DNA of 64,000 nucleotides from Raoultibacter massiliensis (GTDB lineage: Bacteria; Actinomycetota; Coriobacteriia; Coriobacteriales; Eggerthellaceae), in contig NZ_LT962671.1 of assembly GCF_900199545.1 (NCBI RefSeq), forward strand, positions 1,166,814-1,230,813, in the 5' to 3' direction. The stretch's first letter is position 1. Every line of letters starts with the position of its first letter. Below the pieces are notes generated by a model that was given only the letters and a program-made list of their open reading frames with translations, made no database searches and was not told where the DNA came from. The position numbers and the translations under genes are program-made. Below, piece by piece: positions 50,430 through 59,413 of this stretch.

Positions 50430-53009
50430 CTACTCCCCTTCCTTGATGATGCAGGATTCGGCTACATGACCCGTGTCCTTGTCGTAGAATTTTGCAAACT
50501 CGACAGGATATTGCCTGGCAAGTTCGAACACATCGACCTTGGCGATGTTGATCAAGAAACTGTTCGTTACCTCACCGGGGCAGTTCTTCGATGTGGTGTT
50601 GGACGGACAGATGAGGTTGTTCGCGCCTCCGCGGTCGAACTCGCCGATAACGATGCTGTCGACGCGCGCACCGTGATCTTGATACAGCGCACCCGGAATC
50701 ACGCGCTCGCTCAGACGAACGCCGCCCAGAACCGCGCCGCGTTCGTTGAAAATCTTGCAGATGTCGCCGTCGTGCAGGTTCAAGCGTCCGGCATCGAGCG
50801 GATTGACCCAAATAGGCTCGTACAGATAGCCGTCAGGGCCTTCGACCTTGCAGGTCTCGAACTCGCGCATCCAGGTGTTGTCGTCGTTGTTCGCATGCAC
50901 GCGCCATCGAGGATGGTTCGTGATGAGCAAGAACGGGTATTCCTTCGCACGCGGATGCAGCAAGCTCTCGGAATGCGATTCCCCATACGGTACGAAGTGC
51001 GGAACGGGCGGACGCTCGACGTCGTCAGGATAATGCTCGGCAAGCGCAGTGGAGTAGAACTCGATTTTGCCAGTCGGCGTCGACAGCGGTTCGCTTTCCG
51101 GATCCTCATACCACGGACGCATGTGCAGACGATCGTTTTCCCAGTTCTCAGCGGTAGGAACGACGAAATAACCCTTCTCCATCCACTCTTCGTAGCTGAT
51201 GTACTTCTCGCACCCGGAATTCTCGAAACCCTTCTTGATAAGCTCGTCCTCGGTGCCTTCGGCATACTGCTCGTACAGACCGAGCTTCTTGGCGACCTCG
51301 CCCACGGCCTCCCAATCGGAAAGGGATTCGCCGACATGCGGCACGGCTTGCTCTTCGTGAAGGATCATGTTGTACTGACCAGAGAACAAATCGGAGGAAA
51401 TGTCGTTTACTTCGAGCTTCGTGGTGGTGGGAAGAATGATGTCCGCGAACAGGGCGTCGTTTTCAAGCCACGGGTGCTGGGCGACGATGAACTGCAGATT
51501 CGGATGGCGCAGTGCGCGCTGCATTTCGTTGCCGCCGTTCCAGCAGGTCTGCCAACAGGGGCTGTCAGTCCATATCATATGAATCTCGCCAGCGCCGGGC
51601 TGCGGGAAGTCCCATTCGATGAACTGGTCTTGAGCGGGCATGCCCGCGATAACGTGGCCGCCTGACCAATGAACCGGCGGGTTCATGATAGCCTGGGGAA
51701 TCAGCGTTTTCGGAATGAAGTTCACCGGTTCGGTGAGCATGGCCCAACCATGGTAAACGGAGTTCATATCGGGCTGGAGCTCACAGCGCGGGAAGGGATA
51801 GATATCGTCGATTCCGAACAGACCGACATCCATGAAGTTGATCTGCCCGGCGCCGGGCTTTCCAAGCTGCTGCATGGTGAGCAGGCATACCTCCAAGCGA
51901 GCAGGTTCGCTTGAATAGGCTGCGCGGATGAGCCCGCCGCCTGCGCAATGGCCGATCGACACGGCGTGCTTGGCCCAGTAACGGGCGAGCGCCTTGATCT
52001 GACGCGCAGAAACGCCGGTGATGGGAGCGGCCCATGCCGGAGTCTTCGCGACGCCGTCTTCCCCACCCAGAATATAGCGCTCGAACCAATCGAAGCCGAC
52101 GGAATGGGACTCGACCCACTCGCGATCGTACAGACCCTCTTTCATCCACACGTACGCGATGGCGCATTGCAGCGCAGCATCGGTATTGGGAAGCACGGGG
52201 ATCCACTTGTCGGCATGGGCTGCAGCGGCGTAGTTCAGGTCGGGCGTGATGAATATCTGTTTGATGCCGGCCTCGGTGAAGAAGCTCTCGACGCGCCCGG
52301 GCATCATGCCGCCCCATCCCCACGGCGTGGTCTCGGGGTCGCCCGACCACATGATCACGCAATCGCCGTTCTCGGCGATATCCTTGAACAGATTTTCGGT
52401 ATGAGCCTGCTTGCCGACGGGATCCATGCCCCAGATGTGCTTGGCGCCCCAGGTCCAGCCTTCCCACGAATCGGGCTGGCGGGCTTGCAGGGTATAGCCG
52501 CCCAGAAGGTCGAGAAGCTTGCCAGGACAGCCGTGCGCGGCGTGGATAATCTTCGACTCGCCATGGCCGTCGATCTGGGCCAAGACGGCAAAGGGGCCGT
52601 ACTCGGCGTAGATGCGCTTTAGCTCGGCGGCGATGATATCGGTGGCCTCATCCCAGCTGATGCGCTCGTATTTTGCTTCGCCGCGAGTTTCGGGATGACG
52701 CTCGCCATCCGGATCCCAATCCACGCGCTTGAGCGGATAGGGTACGCGATTTTTCGAGTAAACGCGTTTCTTGTACGCGTACTGCAAGGGCGTCGGAAGC
52801 GTATGGGTCTTCGGTTCGAGCACAGCTCCGTTTCGAGCCGTGATCTTCCATGGACGCATGCTTTCATAATCGTATTTCTCGTCATAGTGCATAGGACGTA
52901 TTCGCAGGATCTTTCCGTCTTTAACATCGACGGCTGCGGAGTTGGAGCCCAACCCGAAGCCGCAGAGACCCAAAGATTTGTATACCGTCTTGCCACCGGT
53001 TTCTGGCAT
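50430..53009 (-). CDS. athL: Molybdenum subunit of a pyrogallol-transhydroxylase-like enzyme
   Basis: An 859-residue bis-MGD enzyme without an N-terminal Fe-S motif (CGFGLGSNSAAVDVKDGKIL), as in transhydroxylase, whose large subunit is about 875 residues. Shared with that enzyme: PYPLKRVDWDPDGERHPETR, YERISWDEATDIIAAE, PDSWEGWTWGAKHIWG (D180-S181, matching the Asp174-Ser175 active site where Ser binds Mo), IMWSGDPETTPWG, and GYFVVP. His149 may match active-site His144. The reaction would move hydroxyl groups between polyhydroxybenzenes, without net redox. The start at 53009 (MPETGGKTVYKSLG) has AAGGAG upstream; an ATG 13 codons earlier has no site. First gene of athL-athS-VOC. Confidence 0.87.
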   Translation of the reverse strand: MPETGGKTVYKSLGLCGFGLGSNSAAVDVKDGKILRIRPMHYDEKYDYESMRPWKITARNGAVLEPKTHTLPTPLQYAYKKRVYSKNRVPYPLKRVDWDPDGERHPETRGEAKYERISWDEATDIIAAELKRIYAEYGPFAVLAQIDGHGESKIIHAAHGCPGKLLDLLGGYTLQARQPDSWEGWTWGAKHIWGMDPVGKQAHTENLFKDIAENGDCVIMWSGDPETTPWGWGGMMPGRVESFFTEAGIKQIFITPDLNYAAAAHADKWIPVLPNTDAALQCAIAYVWMKEGLYDREWVESHSVGFDWFERYILGGEDGVAKTPAWAAPITGVSARQIKALARYWAKHAVSIGHCAGGGLIRAAYSSEPARLEVCLLTMQQLGKPGAGQINFMDVGLFGIDDIYPFPRCELQPDMNSVYHGWAMLTEPVNFIPKTLIPQAIMNPPVHWSGGHVIAGMPAQDQFIEWDFPQPGAGEIHMIWTDSPCWQTCWNGGNEMQRALRHPNLQFIVAQHPWLENDALFADIILPTTTKLEVNDISSDLFSGQYNMILHEEQAVPHVGESLSDWEAVGEVAKKLGLYEQYAEGTEDELIKKGFENSGCEKYISYEEWMEKGYFVVPTAENWENDRLHMRPWYEDPESEPLSTPTGKIEFYSTALAEHYPDDVERPPVPHFVPYGESHSESLLHPRAKEYPFLLITNHPRWRVHANNDDNTWMREFETCKVEGPDGYLYEPIWVNPLDAGRLNLHDGDICKIFNERGAVLGGVRLSERVIPGALYQDHGARVDSIVIGEFDRGGANNLICPSNTTSKNCPGEVTNSFLINIAKVDVFELARQYPVEFAKFYDKDTGHVAESCIIKEGE

Positions 53010-53387
53010 TGCTTCTCCTTCCTCAAGGCATTTGTTTGCAGGATGCATTTCTCTTGCTTTCCGCGCCCAGTGGAAAGCAAGCTATACCCGTCGAGCATCC
53101 TGCCACCGTTCGATCGCTTGGTTTTCGCACGTTTTCTCGCGGAAACCAAGCAAAAGCGTCGTCCGCGTTGCCGTTGAACGAAAACGCGTCCTTCCCCCCT
53201 TTCGCCGCCATGTAGTATGATGATTGTCGGTGCTTTCGCTGAAGCCCGGAGCCATAGGCACGTCTGCCAGGACGGAACCTCGTTCGAGTGTATAACCCGA
53301 AATACAAACGGGCTATACCTCGATCCGATTGAAAGACCTCAGACGCATACAGCATGCTGAGGTAGTCGCCGAGTTGGAGGACGGACT
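53010..53387. promoter_or_regulatory. Divergent athL / LuxR control region
   Basis: About 378 bases without a gene, between athL and the third membrane LuxR gene. Candidate -10 sequences TATAAC and TATACC lie near 53,291 and 53,319 on the plus strand. The motif at 53252-53273 is also found upstream of the MFS gene at 55237, so this region probably carries the regulator's operator. Confidence 0.5.
53252..53273 (+). promoter_or_regulatory. Candidate operator, copy 1: CCATAG-N8-GCCAGGAC
   Basis: CCATAG (53252-53257) and GCCAGGAC (53266-53273) with 8 bases between. The same two blocks with the same spacing occur at 55164-55185. Here the core also forms CGTC-TGCCAG-GACG, a small palindrome. Confidence 0.5.
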
Positions 53388-55058
53388 ATGGAAGCTATAA
53401 AGCCAAATGACACCGCAGCAAACAAGACCACCTCGTCCCGGAACAGCGCAACGAAGAAACCTGCCTCAGAAGCCCTCCTTTCTACGGCAAGCCACCCGGA
53501 CTCCGGCTCTCCCGTAGCCGAACCGGGACGCAAAGGCGACCCGCCCGCGTGGACTCGCTACACCAACATTCCGTTTAGGCTTTTAGGCTACGGCATCTTG
53601 ATGGGATGGCATTTTCTGCTCATTTACTTTTCAACCATGCCAGAGGCAGCCGAGCCCGATGCGCACGTACTCCTTTTGCGGCAGCTTACCTTGAACGTCG
53701 CTCTGGCGATAACGTTTTTCGGCCTCTCGCTGATAGGCCGCAAGACAGACGTGCTAAAGCCGCTTCTCTCTCCGCTTGCAATATCGGGGGTTGCGGCAAC
53801 GGGCGTTATCGCGACGATCGGAATCATATACACGCAGTTCTTCGGAGTGTCCGTCGCCACCGCCGTATTCGTTGCCATCGCAGGCGCATCCGAGGCATTG
53901 CTGCTGTTCGCATGGCTGCACTTCTACTCGGAAACGGAAACGAACTACGCGACGAAATACATTTCGGTTTCCCTCGTCATCGGCGCGTTGGCAGCGTTTT
54001 TCATACGGCACCTCACCGTCGAAATCGCCTTTATCTGCTTCGTCACGCTGCCGGCGCTATCAGCCGCCATGCTCGCCATCAGCATTCGCCAAACGCCCGT
54101 CCGCAGCGCCGATCGAGGAGGACGCGGCCTGAGCGACCATAAGGGCGCCATGCGCCCGCTTGCCGCTTGCACGGCGAACCTTGCCGTATTCAGCGCGGCA
54201 TTCGGCTTTCTGCAGGGAAGCATACTGCCCAACGGCAATCCTGTTTTGGCCGCCTTCACCCCCAATGCAGCCATCGGCGCCGCCATCGCGGGAACGATCA
54301 CCATGCTGGCGTACAGCAAGCTGACGGGCAGGCAAGCGCCCGAATTGCTCCGTCGGATATCGATTGCGGTATTCATCGTCGGCATCATGGGCGCGATGTA
54401 TCCTTGGCCCGCCGCAAAAGAAATCGCGGGAATATCCATCATGGCCGGTTTCATGATCGTCGATATAACGAGCCTCGTGTACGTCGTGATGGTCATTCGC
54501 GCCTACGACATAGCCTCGGCGTTCGCCATCGGGTTCAACCGTGCGGTCGAGTACGCGACGTTCGGCGTATCCATCGCAGCCGGGGCACTGCTCGCCAGCG
54601 CTGCGGGAACCGATCCTCTGTATCCTCTTTACGTGAGCAGCCTGGTAACGATAATCGCGCTGATCTACGCCATGACCTGCATGGAACGAAGCCCGCTCGA
54701 TTGGATAGCCCTTCTGTTTCCGGAAAAAACGCTTGCCGAAGAAGGCGCAGAAGCAACCCCAGCCCAAGAAACGCCCGCTTCGCGCATGCCCCCCGATGCC
54801 AAATCGGGGCAGTTGACGCTCGGATATTTCAGAATGAAATGCCAGGCCGTGTGCGAACAGTCGAATCTGTCACCGCGCGAATCAGAGGTGCTCGTGCTCA
54901 TGGCGAAGGGACGCAATGCGGAATACATACAAAACGCCTTGATGGTATCCAACTATACCGCAAGGACGCATATCGCCAACATCTACCGTAAATGCGGCGT
55001 CCATTCGCTGCAGGAGCTCATCGATAAAGTCGAACAAACAGAAATTGAAAACGCCTGA
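53388..55058 (+). CDS. LuxR-type transcriptional regulator with multi-helix membrane domain (copy 3)
   Basis: A 556-residue regulator. A polar N-terminal 60 residues are followed by about 12 hydrophobic helices (about 62-440, first FRLLGYGILMGWHFLLIYF). A charged linker (about 445-490) leads to the LuxR HTH at 492-556 (LSPRESEVLVLMAKGRNAEYI ... VHSLQELIDKV). GGAGG lies 7 bases before the ATG. It sits between athL (divergent) and an MFS gene (same strand), so it likely controls both arms of this island. Confidence 0.9.
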   Translation: MEAIKPNDTAANKTTSSRNSATKKPASEALLSTASHPDSGSPVAEPGRKGDPPAWTRYTNIPFRLLGYGILMGWHFLLIYFSTMPEAAEPDAHVLLLRQLTLNVALAITFFGLSLIGRKTDVLKPLLSPLAISGVAATGVIATIGIIYTQFFGVSVATAVFVAIAGASEALLLFAWLHFYSETETNYATKYISVSLVIGALAAFFIRHLTVEIAFICFVTLPALSAAMLAISIRQTPVRSADRGGRGLSDHKGAMRPLAACTANLAVFSAAFGFLQGSILPNGNPVLAAFTPNAAIGAAIAGTITMLAYSKLTGRQAPELLRRISIAVFIVGIMGAMYPWPAAKEIAGISIMAGFMIVDITSLVYVVMVIRAYDIASAFAIGFNRAVEYATFGVSIAAGALLASAAGTDPLYPLYVSSLVTIIALIYAMTCMERSPLDWIALLFPEKTLAEEGAEATPAQETPASRMPPDAKSGQLTLGYFRMKCQAVCEQSNLSPRESEVLVLMAKGRNAEYIQNALMVSNYTARTHIANIYRKCGVHSLQELIDKVEQTEIENA

Positions 55059-55163
55059 TCAACAAGCACGCCTCCTTTCACCTACTGCATCTCGCTTGAG
55101 GCAGAACCACGTTTAACGCAAATCGTTCGATGTCCTTTCGGCGCAGGGCGGCTATAGTCCCTC

Positions 55164-55185
55164 CCATAGACCGCTCCGCCAGGAC
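55164..55185 (+). promoter_or_regulatory. Candidate operator, copy 2: CCATAG-N8-GCCAGGAC
   Basis: CCATAG (55164-55169) and GCCAGGAC (55178-55185) with 8 bases between, as at 53252-53273. TATAGT at 55153-55158 just before it could be a -10 box, which would put the motif near the transcription start of the MFS gene. Confidence 0.5.
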
Positions 55186-55236
55186 AGCGCCGCAAGTTGC
55201 ACTCACGACAACGTCATTCGAAAGCTGGGAGGTACC

Positions 55237-56442
55237 ATGAGCGAGAAAGATCAATCGTTTTCCATGGGTCGTCGGTGGCTGGTTTTCTCTATCGTTTTCA
55301 TCATCGGGATTTTATCGGCGTACAGTATGTTCAAAGCACCGCCGCTGTTTTCGATAATCATCCCCGAACTCGGATTTACCGACGAGAACATCGGTTGGGT
55401 TATGTCGATGTTCTCGATAATCGGCGTCGTGCTGGCGTTTCCAGCGGGCGCTATCCTTGCGAAACTGGGTATCAAAAAGAGCCTCATCATCACAGCCGCG
55501 AGCCTGGCCATCGGCAGCGCGATCGGAGCCGTAGCCAGCAACGTGGCGATTCTTTTGGCTTCGCGCTTCATCGAAGGAATCGGGATGGGCTTGATTTCGG
55601 TTGTGGGGCCGGCCGCCATCGCAACCATCATTCCACGCGCGAAACAGGGCTTGGCAATGGGCATTTGGTCGGTATGGTTCCCCGCCGGTACCGTGCTCGC
55701 GTTCAACACCGCCCCCGCATTGGCCGCAGGCCTTGGGTGGCGATCGGTTTGGTGGGTTTCTGCAGCGCTTTGCCTGGCAACCCTCGTGTTCGCGTTGCTA
55801 TGCTATTCGCAGCCACCTGCTGAAAAAACCGAAGACGGGCAAACCGCAACCGGCGTCACGCGCAAGCCCGACATGTTCAGCATCATCATGGTTGCCGTGG
55901 CGTTTATGACATGGAACGCATTCAACGCAGGCGCCATCAGCAGCTTCTACCCGACATTCTTGGCAGACGTCCATTCGATGGATCCGCAGGCCTCGGGCTT
56001 CGTCGCAAGCATCACCAACCTGTGCGTGCTGGCGCTCGGGCCCATATCGGGCATCGTATCGGACAAGATTGGAACACGCAAAGGTCTGCTGGTATTCGCA
56101 TTCGTAGGCGCGATCATATTCCTGACGTTCGGCTTCTCCGACAACATCACGCTCATCTACGTATTCGTAATCGGATTCGCGTTCTTCTCGGCATCGTGCG
56201 CAACAGGCACATTCTCCATCATCCCCGAGCTCACGCATCAGCCTGAGAAGATCGGCTTCAGCATGGCGATCGTCGCCTTCCTTCAGAACCTCGGCATCGT
56301 CATCGGTTCGGCCGTTTTCCCCGTAGTCGCCGCCGGCCTTGCTTGGAACTGGAATACCGCATCGCTCGCGTTTTGCGTACCGCTGGCCGTCGTCGGTTTG
56401 GTCTGCGTCGTCCTCGTACGCGAAAAGGCGAATCGCAGCTGA
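55237..56442 (+). CDS. MFS transporter
   Basis: A 401-residue transporter of about 12 helices. Motif A equivalents are PAGAILAKLGIKKSL after helix 2 and SGIVSDKIGTRKGLL in the second half. The arrangement SMFKAPPLFSIIIPELGFTD resembles cyanate/nitrite-type MFS proteins (CP/NarK-like). GGAGGT precedes the ATG. Probably imports the substrate of the neighbouring oxidoreductases; which one cannot be read from the sequence. Confidence 0.87.
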   Translation: MSEKDQSFSMGRRWLVFSIVFIIGILSAYSMFKAPPLFSIIIPELGFTDENIGWVMSMFSIIGVVLAFPAGAILAKLGIKKSLIITAASLAIGSAIGAVASNVAILLASRFIEGIGMGLISVVGPAAIATIIPRAKQGLAMGIWSVWFPAGTVLAFNTAPALAAGLGWRSVWWVSAALCLATLVFALLCYSQPPAEKTEDGQTATGVTRKPDMFSIIMVAVAFMTWNAFNAGAISSFYPTFLADVHSMDPQASGFVASITNLCVLALGPISGIVSDKIGTRKGLLVFAFVGAIIFLTFGFSDNITLIYVFVIGFAFFSASCATGTFSIIPELTHQPEKIGFSMAIVAFLQNLGIVIGSAVFPVVAAGLAWNWNTASLAFCVPLAVVGLVCVVLVREKANRS

Positions 56443-56543
56443 TCCCTGCGACTTCGAGCCTCTTGGGTGCTTCGGCTGTAACGCGCACCCGCATGCCGTG
56501 CAGTCTATCGAATTGTATTGGTCTCGACAGAAGGAGGTATTCC

Positions 56544-56777
56544 ATGGATCGGACGGAATTCATGGCGTTGGATCCGCAGGATAAGGCCGATAAGCTGAAC
56601 ATGCTTATCGGCGAAGGCAAAACCCAAAAGGAGGCGATGGGTGCATTCGGCATCACCATCAAAGACCTTATGGCAACGCAGGTGCTTTTTTCCAAAGCGG
56701 AAGGCGTATTCATCTCCAAAGCGGTAGGCGGTTTTTCGAATTTCCACAGCGACACGACTGCCGACGCCGCAAAGTAA
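56544..56777 (+). CDS. Hypothetical 77-aa protein before Mo-enzyme C
   Basis: MDRTEFMALDPQDKADKLNM..., helical, with an HTH-like middle (TQKEAMGAFGITIKDLMAT) and no cysteine. A strong AAGGAGG precedes the ATG. It ends 134 bases before Mo-enzyme C. It holds the same place as the unrelated 78-aa protein before Mo-enzyme B. Could be a small regulator or an assembly factor. Confidence 0.68.
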   Translation: MDRTEFMALDPQDKADKLNMLIGEGKTQKEAMGAFGITIKDLMATQVLFSKAEGVFISKAVGGFSNFHSDTTADAAK

Positions 56778-56911
56778 CGGTTTTTCGCGATCTGGGTTAG
56801 TTTGAAACCCGCCTGGAAGGACCGCTTTTCGCAGCCGCCCGTCCGAGCACACCGCTTGCCCGCATCGCATAGGTATCTTTTCATCGCATTGCTGATAAGA
56901 GAGGAGGCACA

Positions 56912-59413
56912 ATGTCAAGAGAATCGATTGTAGAGAAACTCAGCGAGCGCCATGAGGGGGTGGAGCATTTTTACACCACGTGCCACAACAACGGCTGCTG
57001 GGATGCTACTTGCCTCATAAAGTGCGGCGTGAAGGACGGCAAGATCGTTTCCATCGAACCGGACGATTCCGTGAACGCGGGCATTGCACGCGAAGACGAC
57101 AACGAAGAGGCCGTGCAAACCGGCATGCTTCAGGCTCGCGCATGCCCCATGGGACACGCGTGGCGCCAGGAACTGTATTCCGAAGACCGTCTGTTGTACC
57201 CCATGAAGCGCATCGGCGAAAAAGGGGCCGGCAAAGGGCACTTCGAACGCATTTCCTGGGAAGAGGCACTCGACACCATCGCCAGCAAAATGAAGCAGAT
57301 GGCCGATGAAAACCCCGATAACCCCTGGCTCTACTACTGCTACTACGTCGCATTCGAAAGCTCCGACTTCCCGTTTGCATCCTACATGCCCGGCACCATC
57401 ACCGGCTGGGGCGACCACTCCACTTCGGGCGGCGCAGCGGCAGAGGACTTCCATCTGGGCGTTCGCCTGACCGACATCCTGATCAAAGGCACAAGCGACG
57501 CCTATCCCGGCTTCGAAGCCCCTGACCTGCTTAACTCCAAACTGGTAGTGCTGTGGGGCTTCGACCCCATGGTCGCCTGGTTCGGCCATGTTCCCTACTA
57601 CATGAAGCTCGCCCAGGAACGAGGCTGCAAGTTCATCCTGATCGATCCGGTGTACAACGTCAGCGCCGAGTGCCTGGGCGCCCAGTGGATCCCCATCCGC
57701 CCCGGCACCGACACCGCGTTCGGCCTCGCAGTCGCCCACGTCCTCTACACCGAAGATCTCTACGACCATGAATACGTGGCGCAGTGGGTCGAGCCCGAAG
57801 GATTCGAGGAATGGCGCAAGTACATCGTCGGCGAAGTCGACGGCGTGGAGCACACCCCTGAATGGGCCGAACCCATCTGCGGCATTCCCGCCGAAACCAT
57901 CCGCGAATTCGCCCGTTACTACGCATCCATGAAGCCTGTTCACCTACAGCAGATGTACGGCGTCTCAAAGCGCAACTTAGGCGATTACGCAGCTGCGGTG
58001 GCCATGCTCCTTCAGGCCATGACCGGAAACCTCTCCATTCCCGGCGGGTGCGAAGGCGGCGGCGCATCTCTTGTGACCCAGCCCCGCGTGTTCCCCCCGG
58101 TTCCCGACACCGGCCAGATCAAGGGCGATGTGGTGAACCCCATCACGAACAACAACAACAAAGTCACCGAGATCATGCACTGCCAGAAGCTCTACGCCGC
58201 CGGTGAGATAACCGAAGAGGAGTTTCGCCGGCGCATCGGCTGCCCGAAGGGAAGTCCGCTGCCCAACCTGAAGATGGCCATCATCCCCAATAACTATATC
58301 AACAACCAACACGACGTTTCAAAACGTATGGCCGGCTTCGCCGACATGGAATTCTCCTGGGGCTGGCAATACTATCCCGATCAGCCGTCGATCGAGTTTT
58401 TAGACATCGTGCTTCCCTCCCCGATCATCCAGTTCGAATCTACCGACATGCACTTCTTCGGCATCAACCGCTACTGGGGTGCACCCGCCGGCATGCAGAA
58501 CTACTTCTTGTTCGCAGGCAAGGGCGTCAATCCTCCCGGGGAGATCCGTTCAAAAGACTGGGTATGGATGGAACTGGCGCGTCGCCTCGGTTTCGCAGAC
58601 AAGTACTGCCCGAAGATGCTCGACGTGACCGACTGGCGCGACTGGGACGACCAGGTTATCGAACGCATCTACAAGCCCGCTTACGAGGAATGGGCCAAAG
58701 ACGAAACCGGCATGCTGGAGTACAGCGGGGTCACGCCGCCCTCGTGGGAGGAATTCCAGAAGATGCCCATCATCCGTGTTCCCGGCGAGCCGGGAGAATG
58801 GTTCCACCCCTTCAAGAACACCATACCGTGGGGCAGGTCTCCCTTCAAAACACCGTCGGGCAAGATCGAGTTCGAGAGCTCGTATGTGAAGAACACCGAT
58901 CTGACCCAAACCCGCTATGGCGGGAAGATGGACGCCTATCCCCGTTGGCAACCCACCTACCAAGATCTTCCTGCAAACGATAGCTACTACCATCCGTGGA
59001 CGAAGAATTACCCGCTGTCGATGGTCACCCCGGTTTCCACATACCGCCAGCACTCATCCAACGACCGCAATCCCTGGCTTAAGGGCGATTGCTACGATCA
59101 TATGGTCCGCATGTCGCCGGCAGACGCAGCAGACCGCGGTATCAAGACGGGCGACCGCGTCTTAGTGTACAACCAATACGGCGAAGTGGAGATCACCGCA
59201 TACGTATCTTCCAAACTGCTTCCCGGCACGGTATCCATCGGCCATGGCGAGTGGTCCAGGTTCGATAACGTTCGCAAATCCAAACTCATGCCCTACGGCA
59301 TCGATACAGCCGGCAACTGCAACCTCCTCATAGGAGACACGCATCTGCCCCACGTCGTGGGCGCGCTGCTAACGGCTGGCCTTGTGGAAATCAGGAAGGT
59401 AGGCGATGAATAA
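56912..59413 (+). CDS. Soluble molybdopterin (bis-MGD) oxidoreductase C, DmsA-like catalytic subunit
   Basis: An 833-residue catalytic subunit with no Tat signal, so cytoplasmic. The N-terminal Fe-S region has C24, C29, C34, C38 and C78 (CHNNGCWDATCLIKC), an expanded spacing. Core: ERISWEEALDTIASKM, VLWGFDPMVAWFGH, RPGTDTAFGLAVAHVL, and EFSWGWQYYPDQPSIEFLDI before the MGD-binding domain (TPVSTYRQHSSNDRNPWLKG, MSPADAADRGIKTGDRVLVY). The paired subunit starts on the stop codon (TAATG). No membrane anchor gene follows, so electrons must come from a soluble donor. Substrate unknown; context suggests a polyphenol or other aromatic. Confidence 0.87.
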   Translation: MSRESIVEKLSERHEGVEHFYTTCHNNGCWDATCLIKCGVKDGKIVSIEPDDSVNAGIAREDDNEEAVQTGMLQARACPMGHAWRQELYSEDRLLYPMKRIGEKGAGKGHFERISWEEALDTIASKMKQMADENPDNPWLYYCYYVAFESSDFPFASYMPGTITGWGDHSTSGGAAAEDFHLGVRLTDILIKGTSDAYPGFEAPDLLNSKLVVLWGFDPMVAWFGHVPYYMKLAQERGCKFILIDPVYNVSAECLGAQWIPIRPGTDTAFGLAVAHVLYTEDLYDHEYVAQWVEPEGFEEWRKYIVGEVDGVEHTPEWAEPICGIPAETIREFARYYASMKPVHLQQMYGVSKRNLGDYAAAVAMLLQAMTGNLSIPGGCEGGGASLVTQPRVFPPVPDTGQIKGDVVNPITNNNNKVTEIMHCQKLYAAGEITEEEFRRRIGCPKGSPLPNLKMAIIPNNYINNQHDVSKRMAGFADMEFSWGWQYYPDQPSIEFLDIVLPSPIIQFESTDMHFFGINRYWGAPAGMQNYFLFAGKGVNPPGEIRSKDWVWMELARRLGFADKYCPKMLDVTDWRDWDDQVIERIYKPAYEEWAKDETGMLEYSGVTPPSWEEFQKMPIIRVPGEPGEWFHPFKNTIPWGRSPFKTPSGKIEFESSYVKNTDLTQTRYGGKMDAYPRWQPTYQDLPANDSYYHPWTKNYPLSMVTPVSTYRQHSSNDRNPWLKGDCYDHMVRMSPADAADRGIKTGDRVLVYNQYGEVEITAYVSSKLLPGTVSIGHGEWSRFDNVRKSKLMPYGIDTAGNCNLLIGDTHLPHVVGALLTAGLVEIRKVGDE

